Of a stretch of 64,000 nucleotides of DNA, positions 60,126 through 64,000 are shown in pieces. Positions within the stretch are counted from its first letter, which is position 1; each line of letters begins with the position of its first letter. The stretch covers positions 1-64,000 of the forward strand of contig JASFXZ010000037.1 in NCBI GenBank assembly GCA_032209605.1, written 5' to 3'. The DNA comes from Mactromeris polynyma (taxonomy: Eukaryota > Mollusca > Bivalvia > Venerida > Mactridae). A model generated the notes under the pieces. The model saw nothing but the letters and a program-made list of their open reading frames with translations, did no database searches and had not been told where the DNA came from. A program made the translations under genes and the position numbers.

Positions 60126-63100
60126 ACCGATTTTTCTTGTTCCACAAACATGACTTCATTTTAATGTACTTGATCGTATTACGAAGACGTATTAGGAGAG
60201 TCTGCAGAGAAAAATAGCATAGGCATCTTTTAATAATGTTTTTTGGTTTCTTCAGATGTTCATTTGTAATTGTTTTGTAAGTAACATGAAAAACAAAATA
60301 GGTCCTACACTTCAAGACATACATTACTGTGATTAGAAATGTGGTTACAGAACAAAACAGACATGATGCAGTACCTTAGCTGACTTCATTGTAATCAAAT
60401 TACTGAAAACATATCATTTTATTACCAATTAGATAAAAGTACAATAAATTATACATAGAAATGAATTTCATTTATATATGTTATCACTGAATAAATTAAC
60501 CGCAACTCCCCCCCCCCCCACGATTCAACTATTATGTGCACTCACATAGTGAATAATACATTATAGAAATTAAAACATGAACGATACATACTCATTTCAA
60601 TTATTTAACGATTGCCTAATAAGCACCCTCCAATCAACCACTTTGCATCCACACCGTTACCAACTTGAATCTAAAAAAAAAAAAATATTTCAAGAGGATT
60701 ATCAGCAGCAAATAATGTTTTATTCGTTGTCATAATACTTTTAAGGCATTGAGTATAATATTAGTAGATATAGACCTCAAACAGGAAGTGCTGTAAACAA
60801 TGCGTGCTCCCGAAAAGCTGGAGACATGAAAATATAAACGTACACAACTATGTCGCTCATCAGATAAATGCAGCCGATGCAAATCGATATCGATGGGGCT
60901 ACTGGTCAGTAGACGATTTGTCTGTCGGTAGTTTCCGTAAGTGATCGTAAATTTTCCGATGATCACCGACTGATAACTGGTATAACACAATAACATGTAG
61001 CCACGGGCTATCTTAGATCTATGTATCCGATAAACGCTTAAAACATTATGTTGTATGTACTTAAAGAGAAAACAAATGGAGTTCGATTTTGTTGATGAAA
61101 CACGAGATTATTCTATTATTGAAAACGAACTATGTGATAGGCAATTTTTTTGCTCAGGAAATAAAATAGAGAAACAAAACAACGAATTCGTTTCACTTAG
61201 CATTTTAGCAAATACCACGCAATATATATATACATTGTATTACTATTCCACATCGTGGATTTGAATAATAATTTAGATTTTCATTAACATATAAGGTTTT
61301 TTATCTATGTAATACATCAACCATTATTGACATTTTAACAACAATACAATAAATAGTATTTATCTTCATGGTTGTCTTTGATTTGTGTAGCAATACATAC
61401 TTTTGTTTTGTTTTAAGACGTTTTTACGCTTTGGATCGGGTCAGCAGGACAAACCTTAAAAAAAAGATTATACTCGTGTCATCTACGATCCCTTTCAAGG
61501 CCTGGTTCCACCGGGTGTGACGGGTGCACTGGTCCCCAAATCGACTATGAAGTGACCAGATTATGTCTCAAGGTTACTAATTCTTGTAGCACTGTAAATG
61601 CTACACATCAATTTATTATCGATTTCCCCATTACTAAAGTATAAGCGGAAGCAAGTGCAATAAAAGTTGACCCCCTGTTGTGCACCTTAGCCTTTTGTGA
61701 CCGTCCAGTAATCCGACAAATTATAATCGCCGACATGTTCAGAGTATGGACAACTACAGTCGGATCATCTTAGCTATTTCAAAAGTACATTTCCGCAAGT
61801 TCGCAAATAGAACTCTTTAAAAAATGTTATCGAGGTGTTCCGACTGGAAACTATGTTGCAATGTAGATATTAAATGATATCGTTGTCGTCATAATTAAAG
61901 AAATTCACATCTTATTCCACAATATAAAATGAATCTAATTCCGTCAATTGTGAACAAAAATGGTGACAGATATAGAAGTCTACATCATGATTAATTTGTC
62001 AAAATCGAACAGTTCTTTTTTGTTTGCGATAAGCAACGTGACATTTTAAGATACGTATGCGCACTTACACCGTAAACTGTTCCGGTTATGGCAACAAATG
62101 TTAAAACAATTAGTGTCGGTTACATGGACATATAAAGTGTATATGTCTGTGATAATCAATTTTTCAGCAAGAAAAGCAAAAGTTATCGTATTAATAGCCA
62201 TTGCGTATAAATACAATATAATTCATCCATTTGATAATTACATTAAAATTGTATTAAAAGTATATTAATCCATTACACACAAAAAAGTTTTAATGAACAA
62301 CAACCCATTAAGCAATGGTGACAAAGAAGTACAATATTTTAAAATGTTATTAGCAACAGTTACATATAAAATTATGATGTATGATGCATATATGTATGTA
62401 ACATATCATTTTAACCAAAATATCTTAGATTAGTAAAACAGTTGACACGTGTCTGTGTAATATAACTCAAAGAGTGCGAAATTTCGACTACAACTTGTTA
62501 GTTTTATACGGAAGTAAAACAAAAAAAACATGTATGGTACTTACCGCTAATACATGGAACGCAGATGATGGTGAACGTTTTTTAACAATTATCTTCTTGC
62601 CTTCCGCATGAACAAATATTTTGTCTCTATCCTTAGGTGGTGTCTATTTATGATTCACCAAGTGTCTTAATCCCTCAAAATATTCTATTAAACTAAACAC
62701 GCGCCAAATTGTAAGGAAGAAAACAGAAGGACTCCGAGCGTATATTTCGCGCCAACTATCCACTGGACTGTGACAGATAGCGGACATCAACCGAGATAAG
62801 GATCGGAAGGACCAAACACATCAAAGGAAGGGTCGCCGACACAGACAATTCTCAATGATAAACATAAGTGTAAGTATCTTAATGAGTGTCATTGTTCAAT
62901 ATTCAGTTTGCAGATGTGTTAGCGAATGACTAGGTAGATTTATTTGCCGACCAGATTCCTTAACATGATTATGTTGGAAATCTCTGTGGCTTGCTAAGAT
63001 CTTCATTGCACGTAAGTTGTTTCGCAATACTTAAAACTATGTTTCCATTAAAATAATAATGAATTATCTGTGTAATAATCTAATGTTAACCCGATCGGTG

Positions 63101-64000
63101 TATGGATCTTACTAATACTTTCTCATATGTCTTGTCATATCTTTCATAAGTACATTCTTATATATGCTGAATAGTTTAGCATATTTAAACAAGTGTGAAT
63201 CAAATACTTAATGTAATTGATGATATTATGTGACTGCATGAACGGACAATACAACGTATAGACTTATATTGTATACGTAACGCTTTGCTATAACATTGTA
63301 TTGGTGTGACAATAACTTTTTAGTTCGTAAAGGTGTGAAATTTACCGCAGTAAAACTTCTTTACAATAGACATGATTTATGAAATCACTTTGTTTAAATG
63401 TATACTTATACCTGAAAATTATAATGCTATTAATTACAGATGTTACGATTTTTTGGACAAATAACCTACACAACTTGTATCACGGAACTATATAGGTCCG
63501 TGCTAGTATGATATAATTGTGAAAGTTTGAGGGTTGATATACGAAGTACATATTATAAGTATAATAAGTATTACATTGTTTTTCTGCACAGGAGAAGTCA
63601 TTCAGCGACTAATAACATGCAATACTTTTAGTATGCATAAATCTTCCAAGTAAGATGGCGTGGCTTGTTTTTTGGTAAAATTGATAAAACTTCTTACATG
63701 TATCTACGACTCTGATAATATTTGAAAATGAATGCATCGAGATTGTATTCCTTGCGTTTTTTAAAGTATAGACAAAATAAGTACTTTTGTCGGTCAATGT
63801 CATTATTGAAAAGCAACAGGGACAAATGTATGTCTGCATTGCTAGAAAGCTATGTAGCCACCATTATACAACCTACCTTGCCGAAACGAAATACAAGGCA
63901 AATGTAATGGTGCATAATTACATAAATCGATATCATTTTTTAGATAGATGTTACAATAAGTACTATGACTGTAAAATACATACTGATAAATCAGTACAGC
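60126..64000. other. AT-rich sequence without recognised genes
   Basis: Apart from a dispersed repeat at 61490-61690 and a poly-C run near 60507, nothing is recognised. Short frames, for example at 60730-60996 minus and 61055-61264 plus, lack splice context and motifs. Confidence 0.5.
61490..61690 (-). repeat. Dispersed repeat, copy 2
   Basis: The reverse complement gives TTATTGCACTTGCTTCCGCT at one end and CCGGTGGAACCAGGCC at the other, matching 11495-11755 in the same order. Confidence 0.45.

Overview
The window reads as invertebrate nuclear DNA, most likely from a mollusc and probably a bivalve. It is AT-rich, its genes are split by GT-AG introns, tRNA-derived SINEs, MITEs and minisatellites are everywhere, and there is no operon structure. 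The gene families present (Mab-21/cGAS-like, stand-alone NHL propeller, P-type transposase, PIF1-like helicase, acyl-CoA synthetase tandem copies) are ones that are expanded in lophotrochozoans. The taxon is an inference from gene content, not a measurement.

Layout. (1) 1-6980: a minus-strand five-exon PIF1-like SF1 helicase with a C-terminal PHD finger. Its first intron contains, on the opposite strand, an intact two-exon P-superfamily transposase with its own TATA box and polyadenylation signal. This is the most unusual arrangement in the window. (2) 7-15 kb: repeat-rich DNA with SINEs, a family of MITEs with ~50-bp terminal inverted repeats, a ~1-kb TIR element and one orphan terminal exon. 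(3) 15511-16596: an intronless type II membrane sulfotransferase of the heparan-sulfate 3-O-sulfotransferase type, followed by a dead Tc1 transposase. (4) 19032-27716: a six-exon minus-strand gene for a 387-residue, apparently six-bladed NHL propeller with an N-terminal MGCSQS acylation signal; several of its introns are filled with different tandem repeats. (5) 28-32 kb: SINEs and nested MITEs. (6) 32373-33743: an intronless Mab-21/cGAS-like protein with a C-terminal membrane anchor and two of its three metal-binding acidic positions changed. (7) 34657-35481: a non-autonomous DNA transposon with TIRs and a target-site duplication. (8) 36910-39080: a two-exon secreted, probably peptide-hormone precursor. 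(9) 42977-51326: a tandem duplication of a two-exon acyl-CoA synthetase gene; the first copy carries an in-frame stop and the second is intact. (10) 52-64 kb: minisatellites, a candidate first exon encoding a membrane anchor, and a 1.57-kb satellite of ~34-bp units built around the palindrome TTAGAACGTTCTAA, which contains a perfect heat-shock-element half-site pair.

Exon joins were worked out by hand. For the helicase, transposase, NHL, peptide and acyl-CoA synthetase genes, donor and acceptor sites, codon phase and protein motifs all agree. No family assignment was tested by database search.
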